Source: Diplolepis rosae (taxonomy: Eukaryota; Arthropoda; Insecta; Hymenoptera; Diplolepididae). From it: a stretch of 64,000 nucleotides of DNA. The translations under genes and the position numbers were made by a program. A model generated the notes under the pieces. The model saw nothing but the letters and a program-made list of their open reading frames with translations, was not told the DNA's origin and ran no database searches. Position 1 is the stretch's first letter. Each line of letters begins with the position of its first letter. Location: contig JAPYXD010000403.1 in the NCBI GenBank assembly GCA_030998225.1, forward strand, positions 1,178,001-1,242,000. Direction: 5' to 3'. Positions 47,480 through 59,529 of this stretch are shown here, one piece after another.

Positions 47480-48424
47480 ATGTTATGGGCGTTTCTATGT
47501 ATAAGCTAATATACGTATTAGGGTTTGAACCAAGAATGTATTGAGTTCGAGCGTGTATATCTGTAAATTAAATAGGTGTAGGATGTAAGTTAAGAATGTA
47601 TTGCGTAATTTTCATTATGTAATGTATATGTGTATCCGGGTATTTTTATTTGAATGTATCTGTCTATTTACTAATGCCATTACAGATATACCTTTTTTTT
47701 CTCGGTTGGAGTTTTAAACGATGAATCACAATTTTTTGTATAGTGGATTTCAGGTCGTCATACTTCTATATCTATGAAACTTTCGGACGTTCCTCTCAGT
47801 TTTTCGAATTTACTTTAATAAAACCATTTTGAAATCGCTCTTCAAATTTGATATAATAAATTCCGAATATTATGATCACGTTTTGTACTATAAAAGGCAA
47901 TATCCTTTTCACTTATTGAACAAAAATTTGACAATTGGTGATTGAAAAGTACCATATTACTTTTTCACAAAAAGATGATTCTTTCCACATTTTGGAACAA
48001 TAAAATACTAAACTTTCAGTTAAATTTATCATTGATTCTAATATAAAGTCTCTTAATGTAAATAACTACATGATTTAATAATATACGGAAAAAATTTATA
48101 CCTGAACCAGAGATATTTGTCCTTGATCTTGTCACATATATCGTTAAAAATGAATCTGCAATATTCACATAGAAAAAAGTCCAGTTAAAACAACCAGAAT
48201 TTCAGTTAAGCTATATTTAACGTTATTTTCTGGTTATTTCAAACAGATTTTCTAGTAATTCCTAAAAAAAACTGGTAAAAAGAACCTTAATTTCTAGTTA
48301 TTCTAGTATAGATAAAGAAGCACTTGAGGCTCTCATGCCCAGCAGTTCCTTCCTCAAAGAACTTTTAGAAAATGAAGTGCTTGGAATTTAAATGAAATTT
48401 GAAACAAAGCTGCGAAATTATATT

Positions 48425-48712
48425 ATTGCAAAAGAGAAAAAGTATTTTGTTAGGAAAACAAGACTATTTTGCCAGGCTAACCAACAAATTTTGTTGAGCC
48501 AACAAATGATTTATTGGGCTGATAAAAAAATTTCTTTGCCTCAACAAAAACATTTTGTTAGGCCAACAAAACAGTTTTGTGAGACCAACAGAACATTTTT
48601 GTTGGACTAACAAAGAGACCCAATAAAAAATTTTTCTGTCTCTACAAAACAGTTTTGTCGCACAAATAACAACAAAATTTTGGTTGGTCAAGCAAAACCG
48701 TTTTTTCAGTGC
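48425..48712. repeat. Fold-back element built from CCAACAAA units
   Basis: TTTTGTTGGCCAACAAA-like palindromic units recur about eight times, and the termini resemble those of the other hairpin elements (TTTTTTCAGTG at the right). Frames on both strands here are shadows of the repeat. Confidence 0.6.
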
Positions 48713-48769
48713 ATTTGAGCGTTATTTGTGTTGTTTACAGTGACTTGAAATTTGTGTATCAGCAAAAAA

Positions 48770-49117
48770 ATGGAATTAAATCGTGAAAATTTTCGTGTGA
48801 TGATTTATCACGACTTTTGACGTGGATTATCAAGACAAGAATGCATCGATCAACTTATTTCTACTTATGGCGATGAAGCGACATCCTATGCCACTGTGAA
48901 ACGCTGGTATAACGAGTTTAATCGTGGCCGCCATTCGCTTACCAACGAATTTCGTAAAGATCGTCTAAAATCAGTTGTTGGGCCAGAAAACATTAATGCT
49001 GTGCAAAAACTAATAATGCAAGATCGTCATGTGACATACTGTGAGATTGAGGCAAGCTTAGGCATTAGTTCCACCAGTATTACGTTTCGTGAGAAGAAGT
49101 ACCATTTTAGAGAGTAA
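48770..49117 (+). pseudogene. Mariner transposase N-terminal fragment
   Basis: From the ATG at 48770 the frame reads MELNRENFRVMIYHDF, a stop, then RQECIDQLISTYGDEA, VKRWYNEFNRGR and a second region DRHVTYCEIEASLGISS. This is the paired helix-turn-helix of a mariner transposase. It is truncated before any catalytic Asp. DNA downstream to 49450 has no further match. Confidence 0.85.
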
Positions 49118-49599
49118 ACGAGAGCTATTGGAAAAAGTTGTGAAAAAGTTCCATCATAATGGTAAAGTTTATTATGTCAATCATTACTCGCTGTCTGTCT
49201 GAAATTTGAGTCTAATAATGAGACATAATAGCAGCATTCATATCATTTTACCGAATCTCCCGATGTAAATATACGTCATCGTTTAGAGCAGAGTTTTGAA
49301 ATCAGCGCGTATTCGAAAATGGAAATATTGAGGCAAATTTTTACCATCTATAATGGGTACGCTTCACTTTTGAGCATTCTCATATTTCGACTACAGTAGG
49401 GCATGGAAAGTCAAATCAATAAAAGTGGATTTTACAATCTCCGATGGTAATAATTCCAAATTAAAGAAAAAACATTTTTTTCATTGCATCATTTCGTAGT
49501 GTCATTGTTGATATTCATTGCTCCTTGTCGACTCCCTTCATTTATTTGTCAAGTGGCAAACATTTTAGCTGAATAAAACCTACCTAAATGGGTCCGACC

Positions 49600-49682
49600 G
49601 AGAGGGAATCGAACCTACGACCTACAGTTTTGAACGCACCTACGTTCTACAACTAACGCAACTAGACTACTCTCGCAAATGC
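49600..49682 (-). repeat. tRNA-like sequence (SINE head or pseudo-tRNA)
   Basis: The minus strand has GCGAGAG near 49677 pairing with CTCTCGG near 49605, and an A-box-like TAGTCTAGTTGCGTTAG. A consensus B-box GGTTCGATTCC follows at tRNA spacing. The anticodon arm is irregular. It is probably a tRNA-derived SINE or pseudogene. Confidence 0.5.
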
Positions 49683-49839
49683 GGTTCGAAATTTTAGAAC
49701 TTGTATTAGAAGTCTGCTGTACGCTGATTGCCCGACGCGTTTTTAAAGAGGAGAAAAAGTTCCATCTACGATTCCAATGTTTGAACTCTGATAGGAACTT
49801 ATTCGAACATTACGATTATATTTACTAATTTTTCCAGAT

Positions 49840-50085
49840 CATTTCAGTCGATTATGTCCATAATTAGAAGAGTGTATCACTCACCATGATAACAGAACTT
49901 TACCATATCGACCTTATCAACCTGTGATTTAGAATTAACGTCATTTAAGACTAGATGGAATTTTCAATACATATTTTGAAAACATTTTGTGTAAAAAAAG
50001 CTCAGATGATAGAGCATTCGACCGGCAATTGAAAGGTCCTAGGCTCGATACCCAGCGAAGTGAAAGCGTTCCTTTCTTCACAGAA
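49840..50085 (+). repeat. tRNA-like element, copy with shared module
   Basis: The 160-base module (49840-49995) is followed directly by a 5'-truncated tRNA-like sequence (49999-50066, GCTCAGATGATAGAGCATTC) in the plus orientation. The flank AAGCGTTCCTTTCTTCACAG matches the other copies. Confidence 0.7.
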
Positions 50086-50535
50086 AATTTTATTAAAATT
50101 ACTATTATAATATTCCCTAAATGCGTAAAAGTAATATTTCAACCTATGGAATGTCTTATAATATAAACGCGAAAGATATGCATAAACATCTTTAAAGGTA
50201 TATGTTGTCCAATAAAATGTTGGCATTTAAATTTTCAATTTTTACTATAATTTTTTATGATATTTCCCGAAACATATTATATTAAGTAGCATATTTTTGG
50301 GACTAACTGGCAGAAATTCCTAATGGTTTTGGTTTACCATGAAAATACTATTTTCAACCATCAATTTTCTATCCGTGTAATTTATCGCATTCTATAATAT
50401 GAATCCCAATAAATATGAATTATTAGAAAACAGTACTTTACTTTGGAATTTTACCATGCTTTTACAAATAGTTTGGTAATTTTAGACAAATATTTTTTTC
50501 CGTGTAAAAATCTATCCAAATAATATTAACTTGTA

Positions 50536-51496
50536 TACACAGAGAGAAATTTTAGGTTTCACTGACCAAAGTTTTTTTGTTAAAATCGTCTTTACAAAAA
50601 TGTTAAAGTTCTCATGACAACCATGGTAGTGGCTGTCATACATTGGAAAAGTGTTTACTTCAACTGCAAGGAACGTTACTGAGACCACGATTCTGGTACT
50701 TGAAATACCATAGCGCTGCGGTTATAGGAACCAAAGTCCATTGTAAAGCCGCGCATAGAGTTTAGTTAAAATGACTAAGTCTACGGACAGTAAATACCCA
50801 GCCAAAATTATTTTTGAGGTTATAGGTATGGTTCTCTTAGTTATCAAAATACAAATTCAATTTGATGAGAAAAAATAAAGTTCCACCGAAAAGATCTAAG
50901 AAAAATAATCCGGTATAATGATATTTATGATAACTTTCGTCGATTAAGTTAAAAAATTGTCACTTTTTTCATCACCATAAACTTTTTTTGATTGACTATA
51001 GTTTTGACAAAATACGACGAGACAGCAAAATTGGAACGCATTGCATTGTCCCCGAACAAAATCGTTTATCATTTAGAAAGAATTGTCAAACTATATTTAT
51101 AATAGAATTATTTACCTGATAATGCTTGGCACGGTGAAATATAGTTCAGGAATCGAGAACGAGAATTGGCAGGATTCAACTTAGGCTGCATATCTTTCAA
51201 TGAAAGTTATACTTGATTTGTCTAGCGCAACAGCAAACGCTGCGGTTGTAGTAACCAAAGGAGCTTGGCAGTACACATAAAGAAAATGTACGTGTACTAA
51301 CCGTTGGGGTACGTATAAAGCTCATTCTAATCATCAACTTTGGTCACAACAACCGAATACACAAAAAAGTCCAAATTACTGTCATGATAACTATAAAAGT
51401 AGTAGCTTCTCTCAACTTTTTTGGTCAAGGCAACTATTGTATAAAAAATTTATGTGCTATGTGCACAGGAACCAAAGCCGATTTCTCTCAGTGTAC
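50536..51496. repeat. Long fold-back element, about 960 bases
   Basis: TACACAGAGAGAAATTTTAG at the left and inverted ATTTCTCTCAGTGTA at the right. Within the arms, TTGTGACCAAAG/ACTGACCAAAG-type and CATGACA motifs keep the inverted order but are diverged. No coding is seen. Confidence 0.6.
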
Positions 51497-51639
51497 TAGT
51501 TAATTCTACTAGCCCAAGCCCTACTCTCAACTTTCTTGATATACAAAAATTATATTTTATATTGTAAATATTATAAAGATACCTTGTATCAAAAATTTAT
51601 TCAGATTATATAATTTACTGACCTTAATTGTTTTCTATA

Positions 51640-52345
51640 TGATTTTCCCGTGCGGAAATTAAATTGGGATGCTTGTTGGGGTCCTAATTTGTTGACCCTA
51701 CTTAAAATTGTGAGCTAGCCAAGAATACTGGGCAGTCCCTGACTAGTTGTGTGACACAAAATTAGTCGGGAGCTGGTCAGTTATCCCTACTTATCCTAGT
51801 CGGGATGTGGTCGGTGGCTGGGCATCCTCACCGACTTATTCTACTTGGGATCTAGTCAGGCACATCAGAAAATAGATAAACAGTAAAAAAAATTTTAATT
51901 TCAACATTTATTTTTGAAAAGTTATTTTAAATTTTGATATTAGGAATGGCTAAAAAAGTGTTTGAACCATATTTTAATTAAATAATCAGATTTTATGTGA
52001 ATTCTAAGATCAACTTTTTATGAAAAATTCTTTTCATTATTTATTATTGAATATGTTTTTATTATTTAAAAACAACTCAACCAGTGTGCGCTTTTTACTG
52101 CGAATCACTTTTCTTGACACGTTCAGTTCAGAAAATTTGACAGGTAAATAGCCTCACCAGCGCCCGCCTATTTCCCGTTTAGAAATTTTGACAAAACAAA
52201 ACCCCAATTAGATCCTGACCAATCCCTGAATACAACTTTGTCGACGAAAATAACCCGACAAATACCGGGCCATTTCCCGACTAGAAGATTTTTCAAAGAA
52301 ATAAACCGACTAGCTCCTGACAAGATGTTGAATATATGAAAAGAA
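51640..52345. repeat. Fold-back region with repeated CCCGACTAG/CTAGTCGGG motifs
   Basis: The left part has TAGTCGGGAGCTGGTCAG and close variants. The right part has the inverted CCCGACTAG, CCCGACAAAT and TCCTGACCAATCCC. About ten such short units occur. It may be a decayed hairpin element; exact ends are not clear. Confidence 0.5.
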
Positions 52346-53452
52346 CTGCGTTTCTTGAATTTCGAATTAAACTGTATTTATATTGAAAAGCATGTCTTTT
52401 TTATGAGATAACCAAATTTAAATGCACATAATTTTTTATATATTATTGTTTAAAGTTTGTATCATACAAATTAAATTTCTATCTCTAAGAAGATCCGAAC
52501 CTAAACCTATCTAATATTTAAATATATCGCTTTGTAGTCGATAGCGATAACTGTTTGCCTAATATACAATATTGAAAGTTACAAATAAATTCAGCGTTTA
52601 AAGATATCGTTTAAGTTTTATCACCACATGTATTATAAATCCAGCTACACATGAAGTTGTTTATATTGATAAGAAAGCAGAAGTTTAAAGAAATCTAATT
52701 TTTAGAAGATTAAATCATAATAAAAGCGTTAAGAGATATATAATAAGTGATAAGATTGTTTCAGTTGTCAAACCTCAAAATATAGTAGTAACAATAGGAG
52801 GTTATGAGACGTGTTTAGTGCTTATGTGCAAGTATTATTCTGAGACTCATTCTCAATTTAAGGGGAAATTGCAAGAGTCATCCTCATGTCACATTTCCTC
52901 TCATGAATAGATGAAAATCCTCTAATTTGCTCTAATTTTAGTTACTTTAAAACGCTTAACTACAGTTTTGAACAAGTAAACTTTGCATTCCATTTTTTTG
53001 CATGTAGACTCTGGGATGTTATTAAAGGTATTAGTCGGCACAACCAATTCTTGATTAGCATAACCACGGGTTGTTTGATTTCACGACAGTGGTGTTACTA
53101 TTCAGTATATCACCAACCAATAAATTGGATAACACCTCGGAATCCAGTGGATTGGATGTGACAACCAACCTTTTTTCTTAATGCAATATTTTATTGAAAT
53201 ATATAAATATTTTTTCTTACTACCCTAGTCGAAAGTACGTGGTTTCGGCACCAATTTCACGGCAGAAAGTCTAACTTTCATGCATTGGTCAAGCTATATG
53301 CGCGCCCTCTATAATAGCGGGAGTAAAAACGTAAATAACCTCAAGCGTCAAAATTTGTCCGCTCTCTGCTAATGTTTATTAGTGGCAATGAGTGAATATT
53401 ATTTAGAATGTAATAGTAGTGACAGAAGTGTAACAAAAATAAAAATAAAAAA

Positions 53453-53638
53453 ATGAATGACATATCATCTGATGAATCGACAGATGAAGAAGACATTAAT
53501 AAAAACTTTAAAACTGAAGCTCAATTAATAGTAGAAACTGACACCTTACCCAAAAAGTCCGTTGACAGATACATGCTAGTCTATGATAATTACCAAAGAT
53601 GGAAACAAGGAAGTAGAAATCTAAACCTTAATTCATAG
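53453..53638 (+). pseudogene. N-terminal piece of a Crypton-like (tyrosine recombinase) frame
   Basis: The 61-residue frame starts with an acidic segment (MNDISSDESTDEED) and contains LPKKSVDRYMLVYDNYQRWK. That resembles the start of the core-binding domain in Crypton-type or KIAA1958-like proteins of insects. It ends at a stop, next to GC-rich hairpin elements at 53640-53905, and no catalytic domain follows. It could also be a real first exon with the rest elsewhere. The similarity is from memory. Confidence 0.4.
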
Positions 53639-53639
53639 A

Positions 53640-53905
53640 TGTATTTGATGCCTGCCCCCTCGACCAGCAGCACTCGCTCCGCTCGTGCCGCAAATGTCGG
53701 GGCAGACATCAATATATTCCAATGGACACATGTAATTGTTTTCGTACTTTCGACCGGGTAGCAAGAAAAATAGTATACACTACATGGGCAGAAATTTGAG
53801 AGCCCTGAACTGCGTGCCATGATGCTCTCGGCTTCGCCTCGCGCATTATGGCGCGCAGTGCAGGAATCTCAACTTTCTGCCCTTGTTATGTAATATACTA
53901 TTTTA
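53640..53905. repeat. Two GC-rich hairpin elements side by side
   Basis: The first hairpin (about 53645-53715) pairs GATGCCTGCCCC with GGGGCAGACATC. The second (about 53770-53902) pairs TAGTATACACTACATGGGCAG with its inverse and has a GGCTTCGCC-type tip. Both are far more GC-rich than the host DNA. Confidence 0.7.
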
Positions 53906-54157
53906 TTTCTAGTATTTTTCTGTTATAGCTATAACATTTTTCCGTGCTCATAATTAATTAATCAAGTTGTTTTCTATACTCACTTCCATTTTTGTTGGGG
54001 ACATTTTTGTTATTGGTCGAGTTGTGCGCCCACTTTAGTAATGTCGAATTCCTCATATTATCGGCCTCGACTTACCACCGATTCAAAAGTTCCTACAATG
54101 AAATAAAAACAAAAATTAAAAATTTTACAAATTACATGAAAAGTTACACGTCAAGAT

Positions 54158-55764
54158 GTATGGAGAAAAATAGTTGAAGTAATTTTACTCAACTCTGTCG
54201 ATTAAACTTGGGACATTTGAACATTTATTAAATCCTAGTCGGGTAAAATAAATTTGATAAATACCTAATTCACCCAAAGTGAATAACAATAATAGTTACA
54301 AAGGAGATAGTAAGGAGTTGAGTAAAACGGTATCGACGACGGGGCATCAACATGCGTCAGTGGGTTAACATGAAATGTATAAGTATATCACCGACGCTTG
54401 AGGTGCTTCAAATCGCAGTTGAGTAAAATGAGCATCGGGCGTATTATTTCAACTAGCAATGGTATGGTTCTCTTAAATAAAAAAAAATTCTTACCTCGAG
54501 CCTGCCATTAGTCATCCGATACATATGGTACATACATACATACATACACACCATTCAGTCGTAGCCAATCATATTTTAAATCACAAATACAATTAAACAT
54601 ATAACCTTACATTTATAAAAGTAATAACTTTACTTATGTTATATAAAGTACGTTACGCTTTCATCGAATCACGCACACGCTCGCTTACAATGCTGAGACA
54701 TAAAATTTGGAACTTTCTTATATAGTGACTGCAAGGGTTATTCAGAGCTTGTGGACCAGTGTCGTAACTAGAGTTCTTGAACCTTACTCAAGTAAAAATA
54801 AATCAACTTTTTTCATAAATTTTTCATAAAATATTTTTTAAAATTAATATAATTTATTAATTAATTATTATAATTATGATACTTGATATGTATAATATAA
54901 TTATGAATTTATATTTAGTATACATTTTTATTACAACTACGTATGAAGTTTAATGAAACTAAATTTCCAAATTTATTTTAAAAAATTGCATTATTATCAA
55001 TAAGTATCTTGTGTAAAAACATTTAAAAGAAGGTTCTTTTATTTTATGTGTTGTATTGACTTTTGATGTTTAAATTTTCATGAAATCAATTAAAATTAAT
55101 AAACTTAAGTGAAAAAGAAAAAAGTAATTATAAATGAATTAAGAAAAAATTATGAATCAAGAATTTATTAAACTTACAGAATCTATATTTAAGGGGCAAA
55201 ATTCGTCAAGTGTACCCGCCTAAAAACTTTTTGTCTCCGATTTCCTTGAAAGTCCGCGAAATTATTTTCCTAGTGAACCTTTTTTAATTCCCCTAAGAGA
55301 ACGTCTCTAGTACGACGGGTTGTCAGTATACAGGGGCTTGAATTTTCAACCTTTTACCGCGCACGCTGATACTCAATTAACCATAACTTTTACAAAAGTT
55401 ATCCAAATTAATTTTTTATGGAGGTCTTGGAAACAATTTTTCATCAGCTTTACGCTGAAAGCAATTTTTTTAGATAAAAAAATTATTTGAACGGAAAGCT
55501 CTACTATTTTTGTTATTTATTAAAATATTGGTTTTTTATAATTATACTACGAGTAATAATATATATATATATATTTAGAAACTTTTAATGTACGCTTTCA
55601 AACTTCACCCTACACTTCTGAATTTCACTCAACTCTGATTAATTTTTGAACATTTAATATATCACAAATAATTACAGTGATACGAAATAATTTCTAACTT
55701 GTCCTTATGTCCCAAATTTGATTGGAAGTTGAGTAAAATTACTTCAACTATTTTTCTCCGTGTA
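54158..55764. mobile_element. 1.6 kb element with 36-base inverted ends
   Basis: GGAGAAAAATAGTTGAAGTA at 54162 and its inverse ending at 55760. The right end finishes with TCTCCGTGTA. GTTGAGTAAAA-type motifs recur inside. There is no transposase frame. A (TA)n run is at 55559-55574 and a (CATA)n run at 54532-54548. Confidence 0.75.
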
Positions 55765-57945
55765 GAGTCCAATAGAAGAGAATTATAACGAAACATTATA
55801 AGATATTATTTAAATTAGATACATTGCTAGGATAGGACATTGGAGCAAAGTACTTTAAAATATAACGAAATATATGTGTTCAATCTAAATGCTCCGTATC
55901 ACGATTTGGTACCACTCTTTAGATTGGTCTTAGCATTGATTGCAGCAATAGAACAATATAAATATACTAAATTTCAAAATTACGAAAATGATAAACCATA
56001 CTTAACTTTGTAACATAAACAAACTAATTACAGCGAATGGATATATATTATAAAATTCTCGACTGATCGTCTCAATTATTCATTCCCACGTCATTATTTA
56101 AACATTTATTACATTCAATATATATTAGCCCTTTCCGCTCATATTTGAAAGCATACATTCTCATATTAGCGTTTACGACACACAGCTTATCTATATATCT
56201 ATTTATTTAAGCAATAAAAAATGAAGAAATCTAAAGTGAATTCAGAAACTCCAATGTAATAAAATATTACTAAACCGGAAAAAAAACTTGTAATAATGCC
56301 CAGTTGACTAATTTACTAGCATGATTAATAGTTATTTTTTGGTTGAATTAACCGAAAATATAGTTTCGCAAAGCGATAAAAAGAACACGCGCTGGAAATC
56401 ATAATGCGCATGCGCCGAGGCGTACTACTGATAAGTTTTTGCACACTTGAGAAATCAATATGCGAATTCATACAATGCACTTAGATTGCGAGCAAGTGTT
56501 ACAGTTTCTTTTACCCTAATGGCCAATGCCTTGCTAGAAGTAGAAGTGATTCGAGACGAGAAATCGAAAAGTATTAGTTATGCGACCCACTAGTTTCTTA
56601 ACTACATACTTTTTATTTTAAAACATACTATGCGCGAGAACTAATCACCGTTGTGATTTTAATAATCATCAGCGTCGTAATTATAATGAGTGAGCATTAC
56701 ACCGTGAATAAGTTGTTCCCGTCACCTTCATGACTGCATAAGATTTCAAATATGCGAGGATGCTTGAAACGAAGGCGTTTTTTAATTTTGACAGCGAATT
56801 TATAAAAAGAATTATTAAATTAAAAATAAAATTGCTAATTGATAGTTTTATTAATAGTTCAGTGATCTTCATCTGATTCTAATAATCGATTTGTGCAACT
56901 TAATTGAAACGGTTTCTTTTGGAGCGAGCTAATAAGCGCTTCGTGGTGCTCAAAATACTTAGTTGAGTATACCTTTACATCTATAACGATCGAAAGCAAT
57001 CCGGTTTGTGACGGATAGTTTGAGTGGCACCTGATTTAGCAGGAAGACTATGTTAAAATAAGTTTAAAATTTCCTCTTTGAATATAAAATAAATGATGAA
57101 AATCTATTGACTGTATCCGAGCCAGCGAAATGTCGCTGAATAAGGATGTGATACTTGGGAAAATTAACAACTTTGCCCAAATTCTACATGTTTACGTAAA
57201 AAATACAAAAAAATGTTATTCCTAAATTTTGGAAATGGTAGAGAAAATAGAAGCGGACATAGATAGTTTACTTTTGGTTTTGTTAATGAAAAGAATTTTC
57301 TGATAAATTATGCTAAAATTTCTATATTTCGAAACCCTCTAGATGAGAAAATAGGACTCTATTTTTACAGTGTAAATGATAAAAAGATCTGGATTGTTGC
57401 TTCCAAAAAGACCACTTTTGTTGATAAAGTTTATTGATATTTGATGTTTGCCCTGGAAAAGTTAACGTCGATGCTAAATCCATTTTTTGTCATTCTGTGG
57501 CCTCAGAAAGAATTTAGAATTATTCATTCACGTTTTTGCATAATTATCGAAATTCCACTAACCTATCTTAACGAAATAATGAAGATTTTTTAAATCTTGG
57601 CTGTTAATCGGCGTTTTCTCCAACAATTGTTTATATCTATACCTAGATTTTTGCCGACATGTGACTAGCGTTTGTAGGATCATGTTGCACCTCGTGCAAA
57701 AGCTGCTCAATGTGCAGCATATTGTTAACTGTTGGAGCTGTCAGCCTTGACTACGAAGGCCAAATCCTTTCGCGTTTCATCATCCAATATAACATTATCC
57801 GCGTTTAGGCACCTATTCCTATCTTATTTTGCGAAATTTTTCACAGAGATAGTGCTTTTTTAATAATTAAAGAATCTAAAATATTTTTTATGATTGAGGG
57901 GCTCAGAGTAAAAAGCGGAGTAAACAAGTCATCGGAGCAAAAAAA
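55765..57945. other. AT-rich stretch with one MITE arm
   Basis: No gene is recognised. 57150-57335 is a single diverged arm of the 1112-1330 element. A CpG-bearing patch near 56380-56470 (ATGCGCATGCGCC) could be regulatory but has no supporting gene. Confidence 0.4.
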
Positions 57946-57946
57946 A

Positions 57947-58262
57947 TCTGCCCGCTTCGCGGGCACATTCTCATCGCACGCTTCGTGCGCAAGTTTGAGC
58001 GCGCCTAGGGCGCGCGATTCGATCGTCGCGCTTCGCGCTCGGTCTTGTGCTCTTCGCATACATTTAAGTTTATTTCTTATAATTTGATACTGAAGCTCAA
58101 ACCAATTTTATAATAATATTACAGATGATGTGAATTACACATTTTCTCAAAGTCACTCTATTTCTTTTTGAATTTAAGTGAAACAGGAGATTCAATTTAC
58201 TTAAGGCTCTATCAGCCTTAAGGAACACATTCTCATCATGACGCTCGCGCTTCGCGCTCGAT
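57947..58262. repeat. Cluster of GC-rich mini-hairpins with three-base loops
   Basis: Perfect stems around three-base loops lie in a row: 57949-57965 (TGCCCGC-TTC-GCGGGCA), 57975-57989 (CGCACG-CTT-CGTGCG), 57999-58015 (GCGCGCC-TAG-GGCGCGC) and 58027-58037 (CGCG-CTT-CGCG). A partner block 250 bases later repeats CACATTCTCATC and GCGCTTCGCGCTCG (58226-58260). It also has a TTAAGGCT/AGCCTTAA hairpin at 58200-58221. The surrounding DNA is AT-rich. Confidence 0.75.
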
Positions 58263-58357
58263 TTTCTGTCTACATTTCAGTAACCTTTTAATAAATTACA
58301 TGATTAAAATAATTTATTTTCTTCCAAATCTCTCAAAAAGAAAAAACAATCATAGAC

Positions 58358-59525
58358 CTTAGGGTAAGTGTGGGTATTACTGTGGATGCCCCAGTTACTG
58401 CGGCTTCAAATAAAACTAATGATATACAATGTTTTAAAGATATATAACGCTACAGAACAATTAAAAACAATTAATTTCTAATCCAAGCATAATAAGTATC
58501 AACGAATTATCAATAGTTACGATATTTGTAGCTAATTGATTGCAATTTGAAACTCTCATGTTCCCGATTCCCATAGATTTAATGCTTAGATTTGTTGACA
58601 GGCCATGAACACGTTCTGAAAAACTTGTTATAATTCCGTTTCTGAAAATAAAATATTTATTGTGATATTACTTTCTGCAAAGTAAATATTTTATTTTTCT
58701 AAATATTTATGCAAAATAACAAAAAATATGTTTTTTAATCATTTTTTTACCAAAACAGTATTTGGTACATGATTTTCATAGGTGTATGAATTACTGCGAT
58801 CTGTCAGGCGGCACTGCATAACCTTTCAATTTATTACAAATGCTTCGTTATGCTTACTTTTTATAATTGAGATTAAACAAAATGTTGAAAACTCCAAAAT
58901 CGTTGCTAATGAGGCAAGAGGAAGTCAAGTAATATAATTTTAACGTAAATTAAATAAGAGTTATAATATTATTTAATCTTAATTTGTTAAAAATGCTTCA
59001 TGTTCACTTTTTATAATTTAGTTTAAATAAAATGTTCAACACTCCTTAATCGTTGCTAAAGATGCAAGAGGAACTCAAGTGATATAATTTTAAGTTAAAT
59101 TAAATAAAATTAATAAAATTAATAATCTTAATTTGTTACGAATGGTTCGTCGTGTTTACTTTTTATAATTGAGATTAAATAAAATGTTCAACACTTCTAA
59201 ATTAATTGTAAATTCACTCAAAATAATATCGCAGTATTACGCGCGCAGAAATTTGGGTTTCCACAGTAGTTGGAGCGCAGTAATTGGTGCGCAGTAATTC
59301 ATGCAAACCCGCAGTAATACCTACATGGAACATTTTTTTTAGATTCGCATTTTTTTAGTAAATCTGGTTTCTTTTCAGGGTTTAAGGACTGCATGCTACT
59401 TACTTAATACCAAATACTGCTTTAAAAATTAATTCGCGACGACTTTTTCATCTTAAAATCTTTTTTTTAACTTTAAAAGCCGTCTTGATTTTCGATCCGC
59501 AGTAATTGGCACATTTACCCTATAT
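58358..59525. mobile_element. Element with CGCAGTAATT subterminal motifs
   Basis: AGGGTAAGTGTGGGTATTACTG at 58361 is the inverse of the right end near 59520. ATTACTGCG or CGCAGTAAT recurs about eight times toward the two ends, in the orientation expected of a symmetric element. The centre holds a tandem repeat (58831-59190). No transposase is present. Confidence 0.75.
58831..59190 (+). repeat. Tandem repeat, about 150-base unit, 2.3 copies
   Basis: Units start near 58836, 58987 and 59137. They share ACTTTTTATAATTGAGATTAA, AAAATGTTCAACACTC and ATCGTTGCTAA. The last unit is cut short. Confidence 0.75.
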
Positions 59526-59529
59526 AAGG

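Noticed and set aside
48392..48610. A 72-residue frame rich in Gln and Phe
   Set aside because: It is produced by the repeated CCAACAAA units of a fold-back element, and the reverse strand gives an equally long frame.
58831..59190. A CRISPR-like or functional satellite array
   Set aside because: Only about 2.3 diverged 150-base units, no spacer structure, and it lies inside an element with inverted ends.
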